A stretch of DNA of 64,000 nt from Meghimatium bilineatum (taxonomy: Eukaryota; Mollusca; Gastropoda; Stylommatophora; Philomycidae): positions 67,317,354-67,381,353 of the forward strand of contig CM067322.1 of NCBI GenBank assembly GCA_034231615.1, in the 5' to 3' direction. Below are positions 53,812 to 64,000 of this stretch, piece after piece. The first letter of the stretch is position 1. Every line of letters starts with the position of its first letter. The position numbers were made by a program, and so were the translations under genes. The notes below the pieces were generated by a model. It did no database searches, was not told where the DNA came from, and worked only from the letters and a program-made list of their open reading frames with translations.

Positions 53812-54828
53812 CTGAGATTCAATACAATAAAATTCATGTGTGTAAATATATTTTACCTTTATTAGCCCAGTGACAGCCACAATTAATGATTAGACTTGCT
53901 AAAATCTCACTTAACTGAAACAAGAAGGCGCAATTTCAAACCTTAAACAATCGAACTTGAACAAAGCTTCTTTAAATAGTTACATTTTCTTTTAGAACCC
54001 AAACTAAAAGCATATGTTTGTACATAATATACTCATTATTAAATATGTCCATATTGATCTGTAGTATTTTTTTGCTCATACTAAATTCGGATGAACTTTC
54101 AGGCAAAAATACACAATTTTTGGATATTCAGATTGAGATACAGAATTTATTGAGATTTTAGGTAAAAAATTAAGAATTACAGAAATACAGAATGACCGTC
54201 TGAAAATTGACATGTGTGAAAGAGTTCAAGTTGTGAAAGGTAAATACTTTTCAAACTTCGATTTTCAAACATGTTTAATACATTTATAAATGTTTATTTT
54301 CCACAACTATGAAATCAACACAGGACATCCTGATACATTAACTAAAGATTGAGTCAATAGCTTAAACTAAGTACATCTTTCTTCAGTTGGATCAGCACTA
54401 ATGAGCATCTTAAGAGATCTATTTTTGAACAATGTTACACCATGTTTAAAAAAAAATGTCTCTATATTATCTCCTTATAAAAATGCTTCTCCTCCAAGGC
54501 AGATAAACGGAACACCTTACATGAAACAAAGAAACAGCTCTCACACATGAGCATATATCACACAATGGCATCGGATCAAAGGGCATGAGCGTGTAGATTG
54601 CTGGATCAGCAGCCAACCAACCATCTCCCACAATCCATATGCAAAAAGTCTGAATATCTCATCAGTGGCCCATATGGAGAAACAATCCTACTGAACAAAA
54701 GGATACAATTGCTCCTAGTTTCTGGGACTAAAATTTAAAAAAATCTCCCATAATTTTTGTTTAAGTTCTCCCATCAAAAACAAATACCATCATTGCAACA
54801 ATTGATCAAGTTATCAATCTTGAATATT
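53812..54828. other. segment upstream of the first recognised exon, unassigned
   Basis: Searched by eye on the minus strand for the missing N-terminal HOOK sequence (W-rich start, YxxLxDGxxL); none found. No transposon identified. Confidence 0.4.
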
Positions 54829-54988
54829 ACCCCGCCGAAGATGGATGTGTTGGGCCATTTGTGCAAATAAAATGATGACACAGCGCATTTCCATTCTCTG
54901 GACTACATCCCATTAGAAATCTCGTAGGGCCATTGTCCTACAAGAGAGATCCAGTGGAAGTTTGGGAATGAATACTGAAGAAGAATAG
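54829..54988 (+). mobile_element. GAA-tailed SINE, type A, near full length
   Basis: gccgaagatggatgtgttgg, gcgcatttccattctctgga, ctacatcccattagaaatct and gtttgggaatgaatactgaa then GAAGAA. Flanks gaatatta (54820s) and gaatagta may be the diverged duplication. Confidence 0.83.
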
Positions 54989-55812
54989 TACAAGCCTTGT
55001 CATGTTCTTTTTTTACCTTGGCGATTCAGCACACTAAGAAATGATGGGAGTCTCGCGAAAATAGAAAGACAACAAAAATATGTTGAGAAGAGGAGATTTG
55101 GGGAGGTGGGATAGAGAATACAACAATTGTACTGTAAGATTATCACTAACTGCAAGTGTTCCCTGTGTGGGTGTTCCCTGTGTGGGTGTTAACTGGACTT
55201 CCTTACTTCAATTTCGCCCATATTGTTATATTCTCCTTCAATGAGATTTCCGTCATTCAAAAAAAACCAAAAACTTATCAAATGTTTCTGACTGCAATAA
55301 ATATACGTTGTATCTATATATTGCAAAACAAGGACACTGCAAGGTAAACAGAAAAACAGCTAGCTATAAATTAAAGTTACTTTGCCACAGACATGGAAAT
55401 TTAATGAGAACATAAAGAGAGTGGGGGGGGGGGGAAGAAAAATCTGAAACCCTGGATCAGTTATTTTAAAGTCTCCGAGGAAACACTACACCATGTTTTT
55501 TTAAACCCGCCCGACTACTTCTGTTATAATCCTGATGACGACGTTCTCTTTCATCTGAACTACGGGTTAGCGTAATAAATGTGACATGTCTCCTAGTTTC
55601 AGGTCAGCCATAGTCAATAGTCAGCCTTGGTCACCTGCTGATTCCTCTATCCAAACGAACCATCGACAGCACAACACCTTTCGGTCGAATAAAGGGCTTA
55701 GAGTTGGACAAGTTTAAAATTTATTTCACAACGAAAATATTTCACCCCCGTCCCCAATACAAGATGACATACGTTCACGGTATGATGATGATGATATACA
55801 TCCATAAGTAGT
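54989..55812. other. unassigned segment
   Basis: No coding signal. A small duplication gttccctgtgtgggt at 55155-55190 and a G9 run at 55424 are the only patterns. Confidence 0.4.
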
Positions 55813-56065
55813 TGATGTAGATCAAGTGTGGGTAAATAACGGTCCGCGGGCAAAATCTGCCCGTCAAGTCATTTTTACTGGCCCGATAGGCTGTTTTAAA
55901 ATTACTATTTGCACTGGCCTTAGATAACAGTCACAAACTATTTGAGCCACAAGTGCTCATGCGTCCTGTAGAATACTACCACAAAGACAAGTTTGTTGGT
56001 CCCATCTAACGCGAATCATGATCAATCCGACCCGCAAACCCAATTAAGTTGTCCACCTCTGGCGT
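55813..56065. mobile_element. hAT-like MITE
   Basis: Left end caagtgtgggtaaataacgg then tccgcgggc; right end cgacccgcaaacccaattaa then gttgtccacctctgg, its imperfect inverse. Such CAGnGGTGGGCAA...GGCCCGCGGGC ends are typical of hAT MITEs. Target duplication unclear. Confidence 0.6.
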
Positions 56066-56269
56066 ATGTTCTAGGTCCTTGTATCAGAGTATTTTCATTT
56101 ACACACAAACTCAGTATACTCAATACTTCTCAGTATATATATATCTGCCGTACACCCATTCAACCCAGAACCCTTTAGGATCGCAGGTGTACAGCAATTG
56201 ATGCGTCAACAAATCTTCAATTAGAGTAGAGAAAATGTGAATATTCTTTGGTGTATGTTAATGATTTTC

Positions 56270-56430
56270 TTGTATTCCTCATCTATCCACCTTCGACTGT
56301 TCACTGTAGAGTAATTTTTTAAAATAAGGAATCAAGGTGCTCGCTTACATGTCCATACCATGCTAGTTTTATTCGTTTTACTATTGAGAGTGGTCATCTG
56401 CTGCACACATTGTGTCCGAAATGTTTTGTA
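56270..56430 (-). mobile_element. possible LINE C-terminal remnant
   Basis: Minus frames read VKRIKLAWYGHVSEHLDSL, then VNSRRWIDEE, in the order of a LINE C-terminus (RLxWYGHVxR, RRWID). Short and broken. Confidence 0.45.
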
Positions 56431-56941
56431 TAATTCTTTATTTCACACGCAGCTAACCTTTCTTTCTCTCCCTCCCTTCATGTGGGTCTAAATGTCAAAC
56501 GGCAAAATCATTAAACATGATTACCTAGTTTTTGTCATTATCCCCAGGAGTTGCGAGCAACTTGCTCTTACTTCTTATGTGTGCATTGTTAGAGCTATCT
56601 TTCATACCCAGGAGACTTCAGCTTTCGGCTTAATGCAATTCATACTAAACAAGCATTCTACTCGGGTGGGGTCTAATTGTCTAGCTGTAACATACATATT
56701 TATCATCAATGTGCATCCTATGGCTTCCAATAAGATTAAGAGCAAAGAGTATTTTTTTGTGTAATGACTTTTTTTTCCAAGAATGGTGACAGTACCATAA
56801 ACAGTTAGGGAAACGAATGTACATGTTTTCAAAAAAGTTTGAGCAGAAAGTAAAATTATAGCAGAAAAATAGAGGTAGACAGTCAATATTCATAGTTCTT
56901 AGTGATAAGAAAATTGAAACGAACATATAGTGACCACCGGA

Positions 56942-57247
56942 ATGACCACGAGAAGAGACATGACGATAAAGAGAGCACAGCTACTGGTTGAATTGTCATT
57001 ATGGCTATTATATATATTTATTGATTTATTGATTTATCGACTCTTTAAACACAGACAACTGCATCCAAATGTTAAAAGTGGTGGAACGTCATTGAAAAGT
57101 CCGGATAGTTATGATGTTCACATACGATCGCGCGAACTAGTAAATGATATCTTGTGTGATACTCAGTCCGGTCCTCTGGCTGAGAGTGGTGCAGAAATCA
57201 AGACAGGCCAGTTGATTCAAAGCGGGGAGAGTTGCCGCGATATTTAA
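56942..57247 (+). other. 101-codon open frame, no recognised family
   Basis: ATG at 56942. Residues ~10-35 form a hydrophobic segment (LLVELSLWLLYIFIDLLIYR), partly from a TTATTGATT repeat, followed by a polar tail. No homology recognised and no flanking features; it may be chance. Confidence 0.2.
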
Positions 57248-57249
57248 CA

Positions 57250-57894
57250 AATGCCATCAAATGTCTCATGAAAACAAAGATGGAATTACGCAGGACGATA
57301 AGGTCACCCTTCCCCCGTTTCCCTACTGAAGACGTATCTATGAATCTGAGTCCAAAGTAACAGGTACGAATTAAACTGCGGCTAGTTGGCAACAAGTCCA
57401 TTCAGAAAGCAAGGACAAACTAGCGAAAGCAAATGTTACCTATAGTCACTACAGACAAAAGACGATTGGTTTACCTTGACGTTGTGAATAGGAATGCAGC
57501 CAATTTATTCTATGTAACATCGCTGGGTAATGATTAGTCCATATATGTTTCTTTGCGTATCTACTTTCATACTTTATGTTTTTCTTGTTCTATTCTGATG
57601 TTCCTCCTTCCACATTATACTAATATTGGTAGACATAGGTCAGAACTAACACTGTTGACAGCCATGATAATACCTTAACATTCTTAAAGTTCATTAGATG
57701 GTCCTGTCCGACATTGAAACTACGTGCAGTATCTATGTGTACACTTTGAGACTGGATTCTCAGTTATATTTGCCAGGTTCTAACTAGAACAGGGGACTGC
57801 AAATATGTGGCTAGCTAGAGTAGTGTAGCTTTATCACACACTTCCAGGATATTATTACACAAACTGATGCGATGCACTTCGTAAGAAATATTGA
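57250..57894. other. unassigned segment
   Basis: No repeat or coding signal recognised. Confidence 0.4.
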
Positions 57895-58078
57895 ATTTCT
57901 TCTTTCGCTCACTTGAAACATGTCTACATCTGTAATTATGTTACTTGAATAAAGCTCACTGTCTTTTGTAGTTGACACTGTGGTCCATAGAGCTTTGATT
58001 CCAGTGTTGTTTCCTCTGTCCAATATGTCTGCCTCAGCGTTTCATACTCAGAACACTCTTGAAGTATATGTTTTATGT
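57895..58078 (-). mobile_element. I-like LINE, 3' end fragment
   Basis: Closely matches 23555-23730: encodes EYETLRQTYWTEETTLESKL, then QKTVSFIQVT, stop, and the same short 3' UTR (catgtttcaagtgagcgaaa then GAAGAA). It is 5'-truncated; its 5' end joins a (TA)n run. Confidence 0.92.
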
Positions 58079-58085
58079 TGAAGTG

Positions 58086-58087
<2 letters not shown>

Positions 58088-58168
<81 letters not shown>
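58088..58168 (+). repeat. (TA)n microsatellite, ~40 units
   Basis: Perfect alternating TA run. It abuts the truncated 5' end of the LINE fragment at 57895-58078. Confidence 0.98.
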
Positions 58169-58170
<2 letters not shown>

Positions 58171-58179
58171 CTTTTAGAC

Positions 58180-58617
58180 TTTCTAGGTGTATTCTGTGAC
58201 GGGGGCGATATAGAGCACTTCCACGATGGCCAGAGTACCAGGTTCAATTCCAGTCAGATAGTGGTGCATTTAAACTGTCTAGAAATCAATAGAAATCTAC
58301 TAGCGTAAAAATTGTCCAGAAAATAACTACAACTAGAAAATGCGGGGCAGATCGCTTCGTCCCGTTACTGAATAGGATATGCTACCGACTTTTGGTGGTG
58401 ATATGTCAAAGATCATGCTGAGAACATAGTCACAAGTGAAAAACAATTATATAAATGGGGAGGACAACGTCAAGAGACTGGCAGTTTATCAAAGTGCGCC
58501 AACAAGGAAAGAGACAGAGGAAGTTGGAAAGGGGGAGGAAGGGGCGGGATGTATTGCTATTAACATTTGATACAACTGATCTTGAAAGTGTTCTTTTATA
58601 AACGAAGTTCTCTCCAT
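58180..58617. other. unassigned segment with tRNA-like box B
   Basis: 58205-58255 includes accaggttcaattccagtca, a box B-like sequence with no clear box A, possibly a decayed tRNA-type SINE. The rest is unassigned. Confidence 0.3.
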
Positions 58618-58850
58618 CTTATGCGTTCATTCTAAAACTCCTGTATATTAGTAGAATGTAGTCTAGCTAGCAGAGTGCGTTATGTCGGATTTACAGCGTA
58701 GCGTCGATATCTGCGCCTTTGACTTGATACATTGACTTCAGCATGGCTGCTGTATCACTTTCTATTGGATGGGACAACCAATCCCGCACCAAAACCTTCT
58801 TAGTTGCTTCTTTCGACATGCATGGCATATAATTGTCGATATTATTTGCT
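58618..58850 (-). mobile_element. GAA-tailed SINE, type B copy
   Basis: gcgttcattctaaaactcct, agtagaatgtagtctagcta, cgatatctgcgcctttgact, tgacttcagcatggctgctg and cgacatgcatggcat are present in the inverse type B order. Confidence 0.78.
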
Positions 58851-58879
58851 CCCCTATCGGGCACCGGAAACACTGACGA

Positions 58880-59640
58880 ATTGTTATTTTGTAAAGGAAT
58901 TGGTCTTTTTTTTAAATAAATTGTTCTTTCTTTAAAGAGAATCGTTTTTTAAAAGGAATTGTTCTTTTTTTAAAGGTATTTTAGTCCTTTGTAAAGGAAT
59001 TGTTATTTTGTAAATGAATACATAGAGAGCAATTGTACATACATTGATATTTTCTTTTTAAACCAAGTTTGTGTCAAAAACGATGACAAATAATGTGAAA
59101 TACATTATCTGTGTCAATAATGTAGTAATAACTAACACTGTCACAGATGAGACAGAGATAAATGAAACATACTGCTGCAATCGAATGTATTGGGCCTTCA
59201 TGTCGCATATTGCTAGCACAGCGTACTTCGGCGGAAATCATAGGGAATTTCATGGTGAATTTTATTTGACAGCTAACACAGAAAAAGAATTAGACAACAC
59301 GGGAGTTCACGTAGTTAGTTCCATGCTTAAGGTAAACTTTTAACTTTCATTACTGCATGTTTTCTTGTGTAGAAATAAAGGCCGCTTTGCCACAGCAAAC
59401 GACGCGAATGTACAGAAAGGATTTTGATTGTACCTTCGAAAGAAAAAAATCCTATCCCAACCATGGATTGAACCCGGGACCTCAAGGATATGGTAATCTG
59501 TGGAATATTTGAATATTCACCGGATGCCTATCGGACACTACAGTGTTATAGCAAACCTATTGTATATGGAGTACGTATATAGGGAATCTTTCTCTTTCAG
59601 AAGCCACATCATTTAATCTTTACAATTACGCTTCTATGCC
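58880..59640. other. unassigned segment with short repeats and an open frame
   Basis: 58890-59010 has several tttaaaggaattgtt-like repeats. A 90-codon plus frame at 59071-59343 has no recognised motif; a donor-like aaggtaaac at its end is not evidence enough for an exon. 59462-59482 (ttgaacccgggacctc) is a box B-like fragment. Confidence 0.3.
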
Positions 59641-60530
59641 GTATCAGTAAGATGATTCTTTATATCCGTAAGATGATTCTTTATATCAGTACGGTAAAGG
59701 TAGGTCCCATGGCATCTGCCGTCGGGGATGAAGATAACTTAACTCTTCATGTACTAAGCCGCAGCAACTATTAGGTGGGGTGGCCAGTTCCCTTCCTTGC
59801 TGTTTTTTACCTTCCCTAACTCATGCGTCAGGTACTCATTTTACAGCTGAGTCGACTGGAGGAGTGGTCGTGTCAAGTGAGAAATCACAACCCGGATTTT
59901 GTTTTCATGTCCGGACGTGGTTTCGAACCTGGCACGCTGTAACCATATGATAGCAAGCAAGCTCACTATCCACTAGGCTACCGCGCTCCTCATCAGTAAG
60001 ATGATTCCTTATATCAGTAAGATGATTCCTTATATCAGTAAGTTGATTCTTTATATCAGTAAGATGATTCTTTATATCAGTAAGATGATTCTTTATATCA
60101 GTACGAGGATATAAAGAGCATTCTTTACATCAGTAAGAGGATTCTTTATATCTGCAAGAGGATTCTTTATATCAGTAAGAAGATTATATCAGTACAAGGA
60201 TTCTTTATATCAGTAAGAAGATTATATCAGCACAAGGATTCTTTATATCAGTACAAGGATTCTTTATATCAGTAAGATGATTATATCAGTACAAGGATTC
60301 TTTATATCAGTAAAAGGATTCTTTATATCAGTAAGAAGATTATATCAGTACAAGGATTCTTTATATCGGTACAAGGATTCTTTATATCAGTACAAGGATT
60401 CTTTATATCAGTAAGATGATTATATCAGTACAAGGATTCTTTATATCAGTACAAGGATTCTTTATATCAGTACAAGGATTCTTTATATCAGTAAGATGAT
60501 TATATCAGTACGAGGATTCTTCTTAAAGCA
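59640..60530 (+). repeat. 21-bp tandem repeat array (ttctttatatcagtaagatga)
   Basis: Units alternate between cagtaagatgattctttata and cagtacaaggattctttata, some shortened by deletion of tctttat. The array is interrupted at 59694-59997 by a tRNA-type SINE. Confidence 0.92.
59694..59997 (-). mobile_element. tRNA-derived SINE, ~300 bp
   Basis: Minus strand starts gaggagcgcggtagcctagt (tRNA head, box A), then box B aggttcgaaacc, then a long body (gaagagttaagttatcttca, cgacggcagatgccatggga). Flanking atcagta could be a duplication but is also part of the host repeat. Confidence 0.85.
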
Positions 60531-60985
60531 TTGAACACTAATGAAAGTTGTAGTTTTGAGTATTCCAAACCAGTGCTTTTCAACGGGATCATATGTCCCC
60601 CACTTATCAGGATGCCAACCCGTCTAGTTGGGGGAAAAAGGGGGGGAGTACGAAGAAAAAATTGACAATTGAGTTAGTAAAAGATGAAAACCTTGAATAA
60701 AGCTACGGAGCTTTTCTTTAGGTTCCTGTGGCCATGGAACCAAATTTAATCTGACAGTGGACCACAGTCGAAACTTTAAGGTGAGAACTACTTCTGTAAA
60801 AAGCTACATCCTACCTAAAGTCACCTTTGATGGAAAGACATTGATTATAGTAACATGTTTTGGTATCTAAGACTTAGGCCCTATCTGTGATAGCGTGTCT
60901 TTCTTTCAAACACCGCGCAGAAGGGGAAAATCGTATTGTTCTTGTGCCAATCACGGTAACACACATTATAGTGTATATAGTACAC
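60531..60985. other. unassigned segment
   Basis: No feature recognised except a G-rich run (ggggggagt) at 60640. Confidence 0.4.
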
Positions 60986-61090
60986 CCTGTAAGTGTGGTG
61001 CATGGCCGAAAGGTTAGAGCGTTGGTCTCGTGAAGTACAGGGTTCAATCCCCGGTAAGGACTGGGTGTTTTTTCTGTCTGAAGGTAAATT
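60986..61090 (+). mobile_element. tRNA-derived SINE or tRNA-like sequence
   Basis: tgcatggccgaaaggttaga (box A) and cagggttcaatccccggtaa (box B) are correctly spaced (~40 bp) for a pol III promoter. A following tail (ggtgttttttctgtctgaag) and lack of a clear acceptor stem make a SINE likelier than a tRNA gene. Confidence 0.65.
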
Positions 61091-61955
61091 TTGTCCATTC
61101 TGTTTTAGAATGGCCCCCTTTTTTTAAACTATGAAACAAATATATAGAATTAGACTGGTTATTTGTTGTCTCCCGGTAAAGTACTGCTAAGAACTGTCGA
61201 GACTCTAGACGACACTTTATGACTTTATTGTACTTTATACATCATGAGGACTTCCTTAAACGTCTTGTAGCATACACCCTACATTTTTTATACTACTGTT
61301 ATTTCTATTTCACATAGTGTTTACACCACCTATTTGTTCCCTTCAGAAGATTGCATTTGGCCTCTCGAGCTAGTCTATCCGTCTTCTATTTTACTTCACA
61401 AGCTCGACCATCCACCCCCCCCCCAAAGTCCTTTCCAGAAACAACGCTCCTTATCTTGGCTGATGCGATTTATCATTGGCCACGTTGCGTATACTTTGTG
61501 TCGACAATGAGAATCACGGAAAAAAATAGTACACGTATCTATCAAAGATAAGTTACGCTATTTGAGATCAGAGCATAGGACTTTATGGTGAAGGAGTTTC
61601 CTCCACCTCCATTATCTTCTTTCTTGAAACCATTTATTTTCATCTCCTGCAGAGTCGACCTGTCCCCTAAAATGTGTTTTGTACTTACACAATTGCACCG
61701 TCCCTGCTTTGACTATATATTTTGAGATTAGTTGTCCCCTATTAAATAATGTTGCGTGTGGTTTAAGACAACTATCCCTCGTATTATCGCATCGTGTGTT
61801 AAGAATTGTTATCTGGAGTCCGGGTCTATGGCTCAGACATGGTCATGGATGACTGTGCTAAAAGGGAGAAGGGGGAAGTTTATTATTTTTTCCGAAAAGC
61901 AATCTCAGGAAGGGGTGTTATCTTTCATATTTCTTTTTAAAGTTTATTACTACTA
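61091..61955. other. unassigned segment
   Basis: Contains a C-rich run (61414-61424) and no recognised gene or repeat terminus. Confidence 0.4.
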
Positions 61956-62315
61956 AAAGTCATGTCTCGTTAGCAAAGTTGTATCCACGGTCGTGCTCAA
62001 CTAAAATTGTATCCACGGCCGTGCTGAACTAACAAAGTTGTATCCACGGTCGTGCTTTTATAAAAGTCGTATCCACAGCCGTGCTGAACTAACAAACTTC
62101 TATTTACGGCCGTGCTGAACTAACAAAGTCGCATCCACGGCTGTGCTAAATTAACAAAGTCGTACCACGGTCGTGCTAAACTATCAAAGTCGTATCCACT
62201 GTCCTGCTGAACTAACAAAGTCGCATCTACGGCTGTACTGAACAAAGCTGTATCCGCGGCCGTGCTGAACTAACAAAGTCGTATCCACAGCCGTATAAAC
62301 TAACAAAATAGCACT
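61956..62315 (+). repeat. ~31-bp minisatellite, about 11 copies, GC-rich core
   Basis: Unit aactaacaaagtcgtatcca then cggccgtgctg, with variation in the ccacggccgtg core, which is itself palindromic (cggccg). Several copies lack internal bases. Confidence 0.9.
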
Positions 62316-62399
62316 TACGTAAAACACAGATAATGTAGTCATGTTGGACGACGGCTAACTTATACAGACTATCACTGCCCAGTGCTCACGTGAAAAATG

Positions 62400-63005
62400 A
62401 CAGTGCACAGGGCATACTCATACAAATAACAGTACATAATTGACGTTTCGACCAAAAGGCCTTATTAAGATGACATGGACATTTACATTTAAAAAAATCA
62501 CGATTGGGAACGACACAAATAACGTGTCCCATCGAAATGTGGAACTCGACGGATGGAAAGGAAAAGTAAATACATAAAAACGCAAATACGCGTGAAAGCG
62601 AGACAAAGAGATCACAGAGGGAAAAAAGGAATAAAACGAGGACGATACCAACCGAGAACTAAACAAATGATTGGTTGGAATTAAGTTGGGAAGACTTAAA
62701 GGTACCAAACTCCAAAATAGACCGATTTTCAAGAGCATACCTAGTTCTATCATCAGTGGTGCAGGATCTAAAGGCTGTGACCTCGATATCAAGAGAGCCA
62801 CGATGGTCTTCATCGTTGAAGTGTGTGGCGACATGAGTAGTTTTTCTGTGTTTGGTGGCATGAAGGCGGCTACGGAAGCGGTCGCTCAATCTTATGCTAG
62901 TTTCACCGATATAGAATGCTTACCAGAGCGTTTACATATGATAACGTAAATGACATTGGGGATTCTAATGCACGGGTCTCATCGATAGTGAAGGTGGCCT
63001 TAGGA
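62400..63005 (-). mobile_element. Penelope-like element, 3' part with GIY-YIG endonuclease remnant
   Basis: Minus frames read NVIYVIICKRSGKHS (GIY-YIG-like start), LSDRFRSRLHATKHRKTTHV, ATHFNDEDHRGSLDIEV and RYALENRSILEFGTF, the order of Penelope C-terminal endonuclease domains. A frameshift separates the first two pieces. The 3' UTR ends in the hammerhead-like motif at 62430-62480. Confidence 0.8.
62430..62480 (-). other. hammerhead-ribozyme-like motif at Penelope end (degenerate)
   Basis: Minus strand: gtcatcttaataaggccttt then tggtcgaaacgtcaatt. Stem II (GGCC-TTTT-GGTC), GAAA and the GTC cleavage triplet are present; the conserved CTGATGA is changed to CTTAATA. Penelope-like elements are known to carry hammerheads in their terminal repeats. 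Confidence 0.6.
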
Positions 63006-64000
63006 AATTAAACAGAGCTCATTCCTCCATCTCACCAGACCACTAAAACCGAGGTTCATCTTCCTGATCACCCCAATATCCGGGTAGTTTTCATTCCTCC
63101 TTAACTCAGTCTTTCTGACAGTGAAATGTATGTCTTCAGCAAGGGCCTCAAGTTCGTCCTTCTCCACCTTGCATATGATAAATACTATTTTCTTCACGAT
63201 ATCTGCCATCGGCGTCTTCATCTTCGTTATCATTTCTTTGGTAAAGATTCATCTGACACTAACGATTTGTTCTCTGGATACCAGCATCAGAAATATCATT
63301 GGATTCCCAAGCTGGGTGCATCCCATGCTCCTGATCTTTACATCGAAAACACCCTCCATGACGTTAAATAGCTTCACCCCAACCGTATCAGACGCTCTAA
63401 CGTCACTCTTGTCGAATCTCGCCGTCGTCGTGATGACATTGTCATCAAATCAGCTGACAAGGGTGGGTCCATAGTGGTCAGCTGGTTTTCATAGTGGCTC
63501 CAGGAGGGTCACTCACAACTTTCTAACTCTTCTCTGTACACAGCATGTACATCTGACTCAACTGTGCCTAACTAGAAGGTTATAAACAACACCGTGAAAA
63601 CTCTTATCTGCAACAACCACCTTCACTCCACTGCTAAGGTTCTCTGCATCGATGAAAGCTGTTTAGGCAGACTAGTTTTCTATATGCTGCCTAAAATCTA
63701 CAAGGAATCTAATTCCGGTAAACCTATTGTCTCTGCTTGTTCTTGTCCTACTGAGCGCATATCTGACTAACTCGACAGTATTTTCCAACCCTTAGTCGAA
63801 CAACTGACTTCGTTCTTAATAGAAACCAAGCATGCTTTAACCTTTTCTTCTATACAGTTGTCTTCTGACCGCACTTATCGTCTGTTCTTGCTTGATGTTT
63901 GTTCTTTGTATACTTATATACGCCATCCTGAATGTTTTAGGAGTCTGCAGTTTTTTCTTGATTACAGTTCCCATCTCTCTGTATCTACTCTCACTCTTAT
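63006..64000 (+). mobile_element. Penelope-like element, N-terminal and RT region (cut by window end)
   Basis: Plus frames read SDSEMYVFSKGLKFV (63115), RRRRDDIVIKSADKGGSIVV, then LPKIYKESNSGKPIVSACSC with PTERIS, LDSIFQPLVEQL and LFLLDVCSLYTYI. These are the landmarks of Penelope reverse transcriptases (ADKGG, LPKIHK, PIVSxxxxPTxxIS, DVxSLYTNI). Frameshifts and a stop show it is decayed. It runs head-to-head with the fragment at 62400-63005. Confidence 0.83.

Noticed and set aside
57936-58308. Frames encoding poly(IY)
   Set aside because: Translation of the (TA)n microsatellite joined to a LINE fragment; not a gene.
59071-59343. 90-codon plus frame as a possible host exon
   Set aside because: A donor-like site follows, but no homology, no partner exon and no acceptor I trust.
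60986-61090. Functional tRNA gene
   Set aside because: Box A and B are good, but I cannot draw a complete acceptor stem, and a SINE-like tail follows. tRNAscan-SE would decide.
62418-62861. 147-codon minus frame
   Set aside because: Wrong frame across the Penelope GIY-YIG remnant; the meaningful frame reads through LHATKHRKTT instead.

Overview
The window is animal nuclear DNA: AT-rich, intron-rich and full of transposons. It carries one recognisable host gene on the minus strand, a CCDC88 (girdin/Daple) homologue. Seventeen exons run from 53811 down to 2099. They splice in frame with consistent phases into about 844 codons: the second half of the N-terminal HOOK domain followed by a long coiled coil. 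The first HOOK exons (higher coordinates) and the C-terminal half (below position 1) were not found and probably lie outside the window. Divergence from the vertebrate proteins and the repeat content (RTE, I-like, Penelope, mariner and piggyBac-like elements, several SINEs, minisatellites) suggest an invertebrate, perhaps a lophotrochozoan such as a mollusc; that placement is inference.

Layout. 1-2.1 kb: LINE 3' end, TTAA element, 29-bp minisatellite, hAT-like MITE, SINE. 2.1-18.2 kb: eight exons (2099-2226 up to 18031-18209) with introns full of decayed LINEs and SINEs. At 15.7-16.7 kb a 920-bp internally deleted LINE sits precisely inside the RNase H remnant of another LINE. 19.86-22.46 kb: a nested palindrome made of TTAA-flanked elements. 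22.75-22.89 kb: an exon. 22.97-28.34 kb: another copy of the same TTAA element, split by an intact 4.06-kb I-like LINE and a tRNA-type SINE. 29-33 kb: four short exons among LINE debris. 34.5-36.45 kb: two abutting TTAA elements. 37.1-38.0 kb: decayed piggyBac-like element. 38.7-39.6 kb: internally deleted mariner inserted in a SINE. 41.4-43.3 kb: satellite array split by a LINE fragment. 44.9-49.0 kb: TTAA element split by an intact RTE-type LINE. 50.3 and 53.7 kb: the two HOOK exons, with a 43-bp minisatellite between them. 54-64 kb: no recognisable host exon, only SINEs, repeats, a LINE end, and two Penelope fragments in inverted arrangement at the right end.

The two full-length LINEs have uninterrupted endonuclease/reverse transcriptase reading frames and identical target-site duplications, so both look recent. 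The abundant GAA-tailed SINE ends in a sequence close to the 3' end of the I-like LINE, which suggests a LINE/SINE mobilisation pair. The nested TTAA elements around the exon at 22.8 kb are the most unusual architecture in the window.
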